Shown: positions 18,219 through 28,379, counted from the first letter of the stretch. The stretch: DNA of 64,000 nt from Nitrosomonas sp. (GCA_016721865.1 JADKHF010000013.1:22246-86245); one strand, 5' to 3'. Translations and numbers: made by a program. Notes: generated by a model not told the origin, from the sequence alone.

Positions 18219-20638
18219 ATGATTATCCGTGGCTCTACTCGAAGTATTTATTTTTATGCAGTACTGATCAGTCTCAGTCTGGCGGTAGTTTTTCTGTCTA
18301 AACCAGGTATTGCAGAATCGTTAAACAGCACTAAAGCTGTGCTACGAACCTACAATATTCCTGCTGGTTACTTGCACGATGCCTTGATCCAGTTCTCGCA
18401 ACAGGCGGGAATAAAGCTTGCTATTGATTCTGCGATGTTACAGGGAAAAGTGACGCTAGGGTTAACCGGTGATTTTGAGATTAAAACGGGGCTGGATCAA
18501 TTGCTTGCCGGTTCAGGCCTGCAAGTGGTGCAACAGGGCGGCGATAGCTATACACTAACGGCAGTACCCGCATCCCCAAATGATCCTGTCGTTACCACAT
18601 TGCCTGCAATACAGATCACTGCCAGCGCTACAAACCGGTATGCGGCAGTCAGTACCAATACTGCAACGAAGACCAATACTTTGTTGCGCGATGTCCCGCA
18701 ATCCATTACGGTTATAACCAATGAGCTGATTAAAGATCAATCAATCCGGAGTATTGGCGATGCCGTCCGTTATGTGCCCGGTGTTGGCGTTTCGCAGGGC
18801 GAAGGCAATCGTGATGCACTCGTATTTCGCGGAAACCGTTCGACCGGCGATTTTTTTACTGACGGTATCCGTGACGATGTCGAATACTACCGCGATCTTT
18901 ATAACATTGAGCGTATTGAAGTGCTGAAAGGTGCCAATGGTATGATTTTTGGTCGTGGCGGTTCAGGTGGTGTCGTTAATCGTGTTACCAAGCAAGCCAA
19001 TTGGGATCCAATGCGAGAGTTCAGTTTCCAAGGCGGATCTTTTAATCAAAAAAGGATGACGGCTGATGTCGGGCATGTGATTAATGATGTCGCTGCAGTT
19101 CGTTTGAATGCACTATATGAAGATTCTGGGAGTTTTCGTGATGGCGTAAGTTCGGAGCGGCTTGGAATCTCCCCGACAGTGACTATTAAACCGACGCACC
19201 GTACTAAAGTAGTCGCAAATATGGAACGGTTTTATGATGACCGCACCGCTGACCGTGGTATCACCTCGGTCCTGGGCCCTCGTGGAGAAGTAATGGGTCC
19301 CGTCGATGTCCGGCGATCACAATTCTTTGGTGATCCTAAACGTAGCAATGCGAATGTTAATGTACTGTCGTTTAATTCCTTGATTGAACATAAATTTGAT
19401 TCCGGCGTTACGCTGCACAATCGTACCAATTATGCAACCTACGATAAGTTTTATCAGAATGTTTTTCCCAATGGCGGGCTTAATACTTTGACTGATCTGG
19501 TATCGATAGGGGCTTATAACAATACGACATCGCGCGAGAATGTTTTTAATCAAACGAATTTACTTTATTCCTTAAACACAGGACCCATTTCACATACGCT
19601 GATGGCGGGTGTCGAAGTAGGCCGTCAGGAAACCCACAACAGGCGCGAGACAGGTTTATTCTTTAATAATCCGGAAATTACCAGTGTGCTTGTTCCTTTG
19701 AGTAATCCGATCACCAATGCCCCGATTACGTTCACCACACGGGATTCTGGGGGGGATTTGGATGCCTTGAATCGCAGTATTGTAAATGTGACTTCACTCT
19801 ACATTCAGGATCAGATTGAAATAATCCCCCAGCTTCAGGCGATTGTTGGTGTGCGCTATGATATGTTTGAAGTGGATTTCCGTCAAAGAAATGGACCCAG
19901 GGATCATTTAATATCAAAAGATGATTTGATTGCGCCGCGTTATGGTTTGATCTATAAACCGATTGAACCTGTCTCATTTTATGCAAGCTATAGCCAAGCC
20001 TATGTTCCGCGGGCTGGAGATCAGCTGACGTCATTAAATGTAACTATTGAAACACTCAAGCCGGAGAAATTTACAACGCTGGAAACCGGCGTCAAATGGG
20101 ATATCCGTTCTGATCTGGCTTTTACCGCCGCTGTGTATCAGTTGGATCGAAGTAACGTTATCAATTCAATTGTCGGCGGGCAGACCTTTTTAACCAAAGG
20201 CCAGCGCACCGAAGGCGTTGAAGTCAGTCTTGCCGGTCAGCTGGCTTCAAACTGGAGTGTAATGGGCGGCTATGCCTACCAAACCGGTGAAATCACCGGC
20301 GACATACTGGGTGTTGCAAAAAAAGGTGCATCGGTTGCAGAACTGCCGCGTAACACATTTTCCATGTGGAGCCGCTATGACATTACGCCAAGTATCGGTG
20401 CGGCAGTGGTGTGATTTACCGGGATGATATCTATGCTTCACTGACTAACCGGGTTCGCTTGCCTGATTTTACACGTGTTGACGCAGCACTTTTTGCACAG
20501 TTTACCAAACGGTTTCGCGGACAGTTAAATATTGAGAATTTATTTGATACCAAATATTTTTCTTCTTCACATAACGACTTTAATATTACGCCGGGCTCGC
20601 CCATTGCTGTCAGAGCAACCTTGATTGCCAACTTTTAG
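18219..20638 (+). CDS. TonB-dependent siderophore receptor with STN domain, one frameshift
   Basis: A signal peptide precedes an STN domain (about residues 45-105, YNIPAGYLHDALIQFSQQAG), as in receptors that signal through FecI/FecR-type partners. A plug domain (DVPQSITVITNELIKDQ, YVPGVGVSQGEGNRD, GANGMIFGRGGSGGVVNRV) and a 22-strand barrel ending in ATLIANF follow. Near 20410 a G is missing: GAAV + GVIYRDDIYASLTNR joins the frames. The corrected length of about 806 residues fits siderophore receptors (FoxA/FhuE-like; the substrate cannot be told). No sigma/anti-sigma pair is adjacent. Confidence 0.88.
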
Positions 20639-20676
20639 TTGATACAAAATTCAAGAAGCATTTTTTTAGTTGATAT

Positions 20677-20708
20677 TAGTAACGATTATCATTAACATTC
20701 TCATTAGC
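20677..20708 (+). promoter_or_regulatory. double Fur-box-like site upstream of the two-repeat protein gene
   Basis: AACGATTATCATTAACATTC followed directly by TCATTAGCAT gives two overlapping Fur-type half-site arrays, the strongest such site in the window. It lies about 35 bp before the start codon, which has AAGGAG upstream. Strong iron repression is inferred. Confidence 0.7.
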
Positions 20709-20742
20709 ATTTATTAATAAACAAACCAAGGAGATTTTTATA

Positions 20743-22991
20743 ATGTTTTTATTTAAGAAACTCATGAATTCACTGAGCAAGCTGTTGATGGTGAGTTTGT
20801 GTTTTATTACATTGTGTATGAGCAATGCAGTCGCAGCATCCAATGCTGCGGCAATTGAAGCAGCAGTTACTTCTTACAAGACGATAGGCACGTTGCGAAG
20901 AGAAACACCAATTAATGGGGATGCCATTGCAAATGCTTATACTGGTGCGCTGAAAAATCTGGTGCAAGAAGTTGATACAGCCAATAGCTTGAGTCTGGAT
21001 AGCGATATCCTTGCTGCAATTGACGAGATCAAAAGTGGAAATGAACCAAGTTTGGCGGCACAGGTGATCGACAAGACTTTGCAGCGTGTTTTTTATCAAA
21101 TTGTTTGGAATCGTATTACAGCGATACGGGATCAATTTAACACGGCAACATCTGCTGCATTGGTTCAAATTCTGGATGAGGCTGTCGCATCATTTCAGGC
21201 GATTACTGGAACGGTTGCAAGGGCTAATGAGGTACTGAGTGCGGATAGGCAATTAATAGAAGCAGGCAGCAATCCAGGTTTGGATATTCAGTTTAATGAA
21301 TCGATTGCGCGAATCAGAGCGGCGCTGGATAAAGGTAACCCGGCCGAAGATTTTGCGAATATTGCTGTGGAGCGTTACGTGGCAAGGCTGTTATTAGCAC
21401 GTGCCTATTACATCGGGGTTTTACGTGAAGTACGAGGCATCATTGAAAATAGAAACTCGGATTTAATTACTGCACGGATACAATTAAAAGAAGGTGAAGT
21501 TTTTTATCGTATTATCGAGTCGTTGATTGCGCGTGATAATCCAACGGGTAGTGCGCTGATTAAAGCTCAATTGGCAGGAAATGTTTCAGATGTTGTCGCC
21601 GACGAAATTGTCAGTGGGTTAAGTAATGGGTTGATCGGACGGGTAACCGGTGAGCTGAATGGTCACGCAAGCAGTATTGGCGTAGATCGTGTTCAGGCTA
21701 TGGCGGAAGCTTCCGGAACAGCGGCCTATGCTAAAATCCTTCTGCCTGATCTGGAGTTGCGTTTGGGTGCAGATGTGCGTGGCAATCTGGAAACTGCGTT
21801 AAGTAATCTGCAGAGTGCAAGCAGTGAGAACAGCGCTTCCAAATCGGCAAATGCGCGTCAAGCTATTACAACGATTCTGACCAGCTATCAAAATGAGCTT
21901 AATGTGGCCAAATACACAAAGACTCATGACACAGGTGTAATCGTTGATGGTGCAGTAGCTGCATTTCAAGCAATCGGAGAGTTACGGAAACAATTTCCGG
22001 TTGATGCGAATGCCATTGCTGCAGAGTATGCTGGTGATTTGCAACAGTTAACACAAATTATCGATCAAGCGTACGGATTGTCCATTGATAATGATATTCT
22101 GACAGCAATAGATTCCATTAAAAATGAGGATAAGGATCTGTTAGCTGCTCAGGCGATAGACAAATCGCTGCAGCGCGTTTTCGCCCTTGCTGTATATAAC
22201 CGGATAACCCTGGTGGTTGAGCAGTTCGATGTGCTTGCAACAGATGATCTGCTGCTCGAATGGGATCGGGCCTATGCCGCTTACCTAGCTATTATCGGTA
22301 CCGCAGCCAGGGAAAACAAGGTGCTGACATCCGATAAACTGACGCTTAAGACCGGCAGTAATCCCAATCTGGATGATCAGATCACATTGGCGTTTGTGCA
22401 AGGCAGAAAAGCCTTAAGCAAAGAAGATCCGGATGACCTGGCTCGGGTAATGATCGCGAAGGAAAATATCATCATTCCGCTGGTTAGAAGTTTTCTGATT
22501 GGTGTACTGCGCGAGGTGGAAGGGATTATTGCGGATAGGGATACTGAAGTCGACGCAGCCAGGGAAAAACAGATTGAAGGAGAGTTTTTCTATCGTATCG
22601 TTGAAGGATTTATTGCGCAGGATAACCCGTCAGGCAGTGCCCGCATCAAATCACAATTAACCGGTGATATGGCGAATGTAGTTGCGAATCAAATTGTCAC
22701 TGAAATAAGCAAAGGAATTATTGGTCAAGTAAACAGAAGTATCAGTCAGATTGAATCCGCGTTTGGGGCAGATAAAAATCTGGCGGTGCTTGCGGCTGAA
22801 AGGGCCTCCTGTATATCAATATTTTCCTGCCTGACCTGGAATTACGCCTGGGTTCTCTGCAACGTGTAAGGATGGAAAATGCACTGCAGGATCTGAAAGA
22901 ATCCAGCGGAATTGGCGATTCATCTAAAGCAATCGCAGCACGTTCGGTGATTGTAGAAGTTATTGCAGCGTATGAAAATGAGTTGATTTAG
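20743..22991 (+). CDS. iron-regulated exported protein with two ~360-residue repeats, unknown
   Basis: A signal peptide (about residues 1-32, LLMVSLCFITLCMSNAVAAS) is followed by two homologous repeats: residues about 38-388 and about 399 to the end. Paired blocks are EGEVFYRIIESLIARDNP (from 250) and EGEFFYRIVEGFIAQDNP (from 612); YIGVLREVRGIIENR and LIGVLREVEGIIADR; LLPDLELRLG and FLPDLELRLG. The protein is almost all predicted helix. One missing A near 22805 ends the frame early; restoring it continues through FLPDLELRLG to a TAG at 22991, about 749 residues in all. I cannot name the family. The EGxxFY pattern recalls the EGWAFY motif of algal low-iron-induced periplasmic proteins (FEA1/H43), a speculative link. 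Context (double Fur site, receptor upstream) points to iron uptake or binding in the periplasm or outside the cell. Confidence 0.75.
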
Positions 22992-22997
22992 GAATGA

Positions 22998-23030
22998 ATG
23001 CCCTGCCGTAAAATTCTTACGGCAGGGCAT
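22998..23030 (+). terminator. strong bidirectional terminator after the two-repeat gene
   Basis: A perfect 14-bp stem pairs 22998-23011 (ATGCCCTGCCGTAA) with 23017-23030 around a 5-nt loop, followed by TGTTGTTATTTG. It ends the two-repeat gene 6 bp after its stop. Before the IS630 insertion it also lay about 47 bp beyond the stop of the convergent RTX gene. Confidence 0.85.
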
Positions 23031-23078
23031 TGTTGTTATTTGTTAGAATCACTCTGCCAAAAATATTTTGACCTGCTA

Positions 23079-24257
23079 GTGTAGTGTCCTGCAAATGAAT
23101 TTACATTTCCCTGATTTTGCTTATACTTGAAGCACGAACTGTTTTGAGGAGCGAATCATGGCAAAGAGGAAGATTGTACTTGAAGAGGAAGAGAGACGAG
23201 AGCTGAACAGGCGGTTACGCGCCAGCACCGTGTCAGTACGGGATCGGCAACGCGCTCAAATCATTTTGCTGGCGGCTGAGGGGCATACGCAGGAAGCCAT
23301 CGGTGCGAAAGCTGGGGTGACACGTGTGACGGTGAGTCACTGGTGTCAGCGCTTCGGCAAGGAACGGTTGGCCGGTCTCACCGACGCACTTGGGCGTGGC
23401 CGCAAGCCTTCATTGCCCGATGTGGTGGTCAAGAAAGTGCTGGAGACAGTAACGCGTCCGCCCGCCAACCTGGGACGCTGGAGTTGCCGCACTATGGCGC
23501 GAGCGGCGGGTATTTCGAAGGCCAGCGTGCAGCGCTTGTGGGCTGCAAACGACATCAAGCCGCATCTGACCCGAACCTTCAAGCTGTCGAATGACACGCA
23601 TTTCGAGGAAAAATTCTGGGATGTCATCGGTCTGTATCTCAATCCACCGGAAAAAGCCTTGGTGCTGTGCTGCGACGAGAAATCACAGTGTCAGGCGCTG
23701 GAGCGCACCCAGCCGGGATTGCCGCTGGGCATCGGACATATCAAGACCACAACGCACGATTATATTCGCCATGGCACTTTGACTTTGTTTGCTGCGCTAA
23801 ACTATCTGGAGGGTAAACTGATCACAACCATCGCCAAACAACACCGGCATCAGGAATGGCTGGCGTTCCTCAAGAAAATCGAGCGGGAAACACCAAAATT
23901 TGGATATTCATCTGATCGCCGACAATTACGCAACCCACAAGCATCCCGAGGTAAAAGCATGGCTGGCCAAGCATTCCAGATTCCACATGCACTTCACGCC
24001 AACTTCGTCCTCATGGCTTAACCTGGTCGAACGGTTTTTTCCGCGATCGACTGACCAGATCGTCAGTGGCAGCTTTGCTTCAGTTAAGGAACTGGCCGAT
24101 AAAATTCTCACCTATTTGGCTGACCGCAATCAAAATCCAAAACGTTACGTCTGGAATGCCAAGGGGGAAGAAATTTTGAAAATCCAGCGTGCCCGTGACG
24201 CCATGATGCAGTCACAGGCCGCAGTCTAAATATGCAAACATTTGAGAGACACTACAC
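23079..24257 (+). mobile_element. IS630-family insertion sequence with TA target duplication
   Basis: The element of 1179 bp has terminal inverted repeats GTGTAGTGTC (23079-23088) and GACACTACAC (24248-24257), with partly conserved flanking bases (GCAAATGAATTTA-like inside both ends). A TA dinucleotide flanks each side (23077-23078 and 24258-24259), the target duplication expected for IS630/Tc1-mariner elements. It carries one transposase gene. The insertion point is the stop codon of the RTX gene. Confidence 0.88.
23158..24229 (+). CDS. IS630-family DDE transposase, one frameshift
   Basis: A helix-turn-helix N-terminus (AQIILLAAEGHTQEAIGAKA) and the DDE catalytic triad are visible: CCDEKSQCQALERTQPGLP with the first Asp, LIADNYATHKHPEVKAWL with the second, and SSSWLNLVERFF with the Glu. 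The two frames join near 23895-23900 (A4-T3 run), TPK before and LDIHLIADN after. The break could be a sequencing error or a programmed frameshift, which some IS630 elements use. Corrected length is about 357 residues, normal for the family. Confidence 0.87.
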
Positions 24258-24858
24258 TAGAGTGTAAATACAATCATGTCGGTTGTGATTGAGTTTACAT
24301 TGACACCAACCAGTTCAATAGTTGCTGCGCCTCCAACAAATTCAACGGTAAATCCCTTATTACCATTATTGGTAATATTGGTGATATGTGACACCAATTC
24401 AGAAAATGAATTGATTCCTAGAATCTCGGAATCAAAAAACAAACGATCTTCACCCACTTTAAAATCGGCAATCTGGAAATGTCCTGTGCCATAAAACCAA
24501 AAGTGTCATTGCCGGAACCGCCGCTTAACCGGTCATAGCCGTCACCGGCGCGCAGAATATCGTCACCATTGCCACCGAACAGTTTTTCGGTTCCTTGTTG
24601 GCCATCCAGATCGTCATTACCGTCTCCGCCTTTCAGGATGCCATTGCCGGCACCACCTTTCAGGATATCATTGCCGCCTCTGCCTTCGATTTCATCATGA
24701 CCTGAGCCGCCCGTCAGAAAATTGTCCAAGTCATCACCGATGATGAGTAGATCGTTATCGGTAAATCCAGCGGATCCAATTCCTTCAAAAGCAATACCAT
24801 CGATAAACTTGATAGCGCCCGATCCCAAATTCGGGCGCGGTGTTGTGCTGACTGCCAT
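24257..24858 (-). CDS. small RTX calcium-binding protein, one frameshift
   Basis: The start ATG at 24858 has a strong AGGAGG upstream. Residues about 50-125 are five to six nonapeptide RTX repeats (GGSGHDEIE, GGNDILKGG, GGDGNDDLD, GGNGDDILR, GGSGNDTFG), which bind calcium after secretion. A missing T in a T4 run (24494-24497 as A4) separates this from the C-terminal frame QIADFKVGEDRLFFDSEIL, which ends MIVFTL-stop. The corrected length is about 200 residues. There is no N-terminal signal peptide, so type I secretion with a C-terminal signal is expected; no ABC/HlyD/TolC export genes are adjacent. The stop codon TAG spans the IS630 junction. A Fur-like site lies upstream. Confidence 0.8.
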
Positions 24859-24935
24859 AATAAAAGCCTCCTAATCTTGATAAGTACGTTCAATAGATAC
24901 AGTTATATACTGCTCTATCTCATTAAATCATTCAA

Positions 24936-24958
24936 ATAATAATGAGAATGATTCCTAT
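24936..24958 (-). promoter_or_regulatory. Fur-box-like site upstream of the RTX gene
   Basis: ATAATAATGAGAATGATTCC is a near-standard Fur-type sequence, about 80 bp before the RTX start and about 110 bp before the divergent LicD-fusion gene. It could control either, though the RTX gene fits better. Confidence 0.65.
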
Positions 24959-25067
24959 TATATTAAATAATGGTTAAAATGCAATATTTTTTATCAAGTT
25001 ATATTGAAACAGAGAATATTAAGTGATTGTTTATAATTAATAGAACACATGATCTCTTAGAATAATT

Positions 25068-26624
25068 ATGAAACATGATGAATTGTTACTGAAAGCTAAG
25101 GGTTTAATCACTGCCGGAAAATTCAATGATGCAGACAAAATTCTGGATCCGTTAAAAAATGAATATCCGCTGTCGCAGGATGTTGCGAGATTATGGTGTT
25201 CACTGGCGATGCGAACTAACCGGGCAGCTGATGCCCTCGCTTACGCAGCAGAAATTTATGCGCATGTGCAAAGTGATTTCCACAAAGCACATTGGGCGCA
25301 TGTGCTGGGAACGGCAAGTTTCATGTTATTGGATTTATCCGCAGCGCAGACGCATTTTGCCAACGCCTTGAATCACCTGATGGCACTGGCAAAATCTGGA
25401 AAAATACCGCCGCAAAAAGATCAATTGAAAATATCGCAATCTGCTGAGAATTTATTTGCCTCCGGAAAAGCCGAAGAGTTGCTGTGGACGATTTGCGCGG
25501 AATTAGCCAGGCTGGATATTCCAGTATTTCCTTTTGCGGGCACTTTATTGGGTTTGGTTCGTAACGGATGCTTGCTGGAGTACGACAAAGATCTCGACAT
25601 CGCCGTGCAGATGGAATTCTGGGATGCCTGCTGTGCCGCATTGGAGCAGGCGGGGTGGGCGAGATCGCCGATGCGGATTGAGTATGCCAATTATCGTGAT
25701 TATGTGCATCCGGAATTGGGAATAACGTTGGATGTCTGCGGTTTGCAAGCGAGAGGAAAACAGATAGTCGGCGGTTTCTCGCTACCTGGTTATCCGGGCG
25801 AGTATCAGCGGGTATCCGTTTTTCCCAAATTTGATCTGATTCAGCGCAATTCAGAATACGGCCCAGTCTGGTTTCCGCGGCAACCGGAAGAAATCCTGAC
25901 GGCATTTTACGGAGACTGGCGCACGCCAAATCCCAACTGGGATACCGTGATATCCGCGCTCAATCTGGAAAGATTTACCTTGCTGGTGCGCTGTTATGCG
26001 TATCACCGGCTCGTGCAACGCTGGCTATCGGGAGAATTGGCTAAAGCCTGGTGTTATGCGCATCAGATCGCATTGAAGGATCCGGATGACGCGCTCGCGC
26101 TGCGCAGTCTTCAATGGATGGAACGAGCCATGATGCGGTTAAACCGGGAAATTCCCGTTTGGCCGCGAAATCAACCACAACGGCGCGTGTATACACGCAT
26201 GGTGGCCGATTTGTTTCATGAAGGCCATGTGAATTTTTTACAAGCGGCACGCGCATTGGGCACGCATTTGACGGTGTGTGTGGTTTCCGATGAACGTGTT
26301 GCGGAAAATAAAGGAAAGCTTCCTGTCATGAAACAAGCGGAGCGTGCTGCTGTCGTTGCTGCCTGCAAATATGTGGATGCCGTAATGACGGATACGCCGG
26401 TGAGTGTCACCAAAGAATATATGCAACAGCATGGTTTCGACATTTATACCTTCGCGTGCGCGTCTGAGCAGGAGCGCTTAGACAAATACAAACTATGCGA
26501 GTCATTACCGGCAGAAATGATTCAAGAACTCACGTATACATCCGGTATTTCGACATCCGATCTCGTCGTGCGTATATTGGATGGTGCGGGAAGCAAGGAA
26601 ACAGATGCTAAGGGTAGTGCGTAG
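25068..26624 (+). CDS. TPR-like / LicD-type / cytidylyltransferase fusion protein
   Basis: An intact protein of 518 residues has three parts. Residues about 1-110 are TPR-like helices (LLLKAKGLITAGKFNDADKI). Residues about 135-290 are LicD/fukutin-like, with FPFAGTLLGLVRNGCLLEYD and KDLDIAVQ supplying the metal-binding Asp residues of this nucleotidyltransferase fold. Residues about 370-510 are a cytidylyltransferase: the HxGH motif in DLFHEGHVNFLQAA and the closing YTSGISTSDLVVRI. LicD enzymes add phosphocholine or similar groups to glycans, and cytidylyltransferases make the CDP-activated donor, so one polypeptide may make and transfer a phospho-alcohol to a surface polymer. The acceptor is unknown. 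Confidence 0.75.
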   Translation: MKHDELLLKAKGLITAGKFNDADKILDPLKNEYPLSQDVARLWCSLAMRTNRAADALAYAAEIYAHVQSDFHKAHWAHVLGTASFMLLDLSAAQTHFANALNHLMALAKSGKIPPQKDQLKISQSAENLFASGKAEELLWTICAELARLDIPVFPFAGTLLGLVRNGCLLEYDKDLDIAVQMEFWDACCAALEQAGWARSPMRIEYANYRDYVHPELGITLDVCGLQARGKQIVGGFSLPGYPGEYQRVSVFPKFDLIQRNSEYGPVWFPRQPEEILTAFYGDWRTPNPNWDTVISALNLERFTLLVRCYAYHRLVQRWLSGELAKAWCYAHQIALKDPDDALALRSLQWMERAMMRLNREIPVWPRNQPQRRVYTRMVADLFHEGHVNFLQAARALGTHLTVCVVSDERVAENKGKLPVMKQAERAAVVAACKYVDAVMTDTPVSVTKEYMQQHGFDIYTFACASEQERLDKYKLCESLPAEMIQELTYTSGISTSDLVVRILDGAGSKETDAKGSA

Positions 26625-26664
26625 AAATACAATCCGAGGATTGGTTAAAGCTAAAGTTTATCTC

Positions 26665-26700
26665 AACAAAGCGGGAATCCTTTCAAAAATGCCCGCTTGT
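26665..26700. terminator. hairpin between convergent LicD-fusion and htrA genes
   Basis: ACAAAGCGGG (26665-26674) can pair with CCCGCTTGT (26692-26700) with one bulge, around a 17-nt loop. It lies between two convergent genes and can serve both. Confidence 0.5.
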
Positions 26701-26713
26701 ATCCGGTTTATAT

Positions 26714-27871
26714 TCACTCACCCGGTTGTAGCGTAACAGGCACTTCCATTTTTTCACCTTTCCGCAACACGGTGATCTTGATGGTATCGCCAACTTTATA
26801 GCCATCAACTCGAGCAAGTAGCTTATCGACGGAATCAATGGGTTTATCCTCGACGGCTACGATAATATCGTTTGCGATGATATTGCCTTCCGGTGTAAGC
26901 GTCGCGCCTCGAAGTCCGGCAGTATCTGCCGCTGATCCGGGGCTGATATTCAAGATGACGACACCGGTTACTTTCAGATGCTGAGTCAGGCGGTTATTGA
27001 GTTTGCTGTCGACAGTAATGCCCATCGCCGGACGAATATATTTGCCTCGGCTGATGATTTGCGGCACCACGCGATTGACCGTATCGACCGGCACAGAAAA
27101 TCCAATCCCGGCACTGGCGCCACTGGGGCTGTAAATCGCGGTATTGATGCCGATCAGGCGCCCCGCGGAATCCAGTAACGGACCGCCGGAATTACCTGGG
27201 TTGATGGCGGCATCGGTTTGGATCAGATTGTCGATGGTACGTCCGTCACCGCCCGGGAGTGAACGATCCAGCGCGGAGACAATGCCGGTCGTTAACGTCC
27301 AGTCCAGACCAAAAGGATTGCCGATCGCGAATACTTTTTGACCGACCTTGAGATCGTGGCTGGTACCCAGAGGGACCGGGGTAGGTCGCTGGAAACCAAT
27401 GCCAATTCTCAGCACGGCAATGTCATGCGCCGGGCTGGCGCCCACCAGGGAAGCCTTGTAATCGCGCCCGTCAGCCAAGCGCACGGTAGCTTCACTGGCG
27501 CCTTTGATGACATGGAGGTTGGTAATGATATGGCCGTTATCGTCCCAGATAAAACCTGAACCGGTGCCGCTGGGAACAGAAAAAATATTGCGTGTCCAGG
27601 CATCCATCACGCGCTGGCGCGTGGTAATAAACACAACGGAATCACGCGAGTTCTCAAATAATTCAATCGTGCTTTTTTCGTCTTCGGCCAGATTGCCACG
27701 CGCCTGAACGACTCGTGGCTCGGCATTTTCCTGCTTATCCTTGCTGGTAAAATAACCCGGGTGGAGAATATCCGGGAAGTAATGGTAAAGGAAGCTGTGA
27801 GAAAACAGCACCAGCAATATGGCTGCCAGTGAAATCCAGATTAAACGGGATAGAAATCCGTTATTGGGCAT
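26714..27871 (-). CDS. membrane-anchored HtrA/DegQ-type serine protease (S1C)
   Basis: The 385-residue protein has one N-terminal membrane helix (LIWISLAAILLVLFSHSFLY). A trypsin-like domain follows with the triad His in ITNLHVIKG, Asp in AHDIAVLRI and Ser in NPGNSGGPLLD. A single PDZ domain sits at the C-terminus (GVVILNISPGSAADTAGLRG). It is a periplasmic quality-control protease of the DegS/DegQ group. It is the last gene of cbpA-cbpM-trxC-htrA. No break is seen. Confidence 0.9.
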   Translation of the reverse strand: MPNNGFLSRLIWISLAAILLVLFSHSFLYHYFPDILHPGYFTSKDKQENAEPRVVQARGNLAEDEKSTIELFENSRDSVVFITTRQRVMDAWTRNIFSVPSGTGSGFIWDDNGHIITNLHVIKGASEATVRLADGRDYKASLVGASPAHDIAVLRIGIGFQRPTPVPLGTSHDLKVGQKVFAIGNPFGLDWTLTTGIVSALDRSLPGGDGRTIDNLIQTDAAINPGNSGGPLLDSAGRLIGINTAIYSPSGASAGIGFSVPVDTVNRVVPQIISRGKYIRPAMGITVDSKLNNRLTQHLKVTGVVILNISPGSAADTAGLRGATLTPEGNIIANDIIVAVEDKPIDSVDKLLARVDGYKVGDTIKITVLRKGEKMEVPVTLQPGE

Positions 27872-27904
27872 AGGTGTTTGCTCCTTTGTTTCTTATATGG
27901 ATTG

Positions 27905-28336
27905 TTATTGATTGTGTGTTTGTGCCCATCGCACCAGATCCTGCTCGCTCATGGCGCCCGCTTGTCTGGCTATTTCCCGGCCACCTTTAAACAGCGCCAA
28001 AGTCGGAATGCTGCGAATATTGTAACGGGCGGCCAATCCCTGTTCTTCTTCAGTATTTACTTTGACCAATCGCATTCCGGGTTCAAGAACAGCGGCTGCC
28101 TTGGCAAAAGCCGGGGCCATCATGCGGCACGGACCGCACCATGGCGCCCAGAAATCAACCAGTACCGGAATATCATTGTTAGCAATATGCCGGTTGAAAT
28201 GACTCTCCGTCAGCTCAACTGGCTGGGCGGCGAATAATGCCTGATGGCAAGACCCGCAGTTGGGCGATGCGCTGAGGCGATCGGCTGGTACGCGATTGGT
28301 GGCATGACAGTGCGGACACACGATATGCAGGGACAT
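27905..28336 (-). CDS. trxC: thioredoxin 2 with zinc-binding N-terminus
   Basis: The 143-residue protein has a TrxC-type zinc site (CPHCHATN near residue 7 and CGSCHQ near residue 27) ahead of a thioredoxin domain with the redox site WAPWCGPCRMMAP and the cis-proline region SIPTLALFKGG. TrxC reduces disulfides in the cytosol under oxidative stress. It lies 43 bp after cbpM and 33 bp before htrA, in a cluster of protein-repair genes. Confidence 0.92.
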   Translation of the reverse strand: MSLHIVCPHCHATNRVPADRLSASPNCGSCHQALFAAQPVELTESHFNRHIANNDIPVLVDFWAPWCGPCRMMAPAFAKAAAVLEPGMRLVKVNTEEEQGLAARYNIRSIPTLALFKGGREIARQAGAMSEQDLVRWAQTHNQ

Positions 28337-28379
28337 GAGCGGTTTTCCTGTTTAATTCGTTTGATTGACAGAGGCTTTG

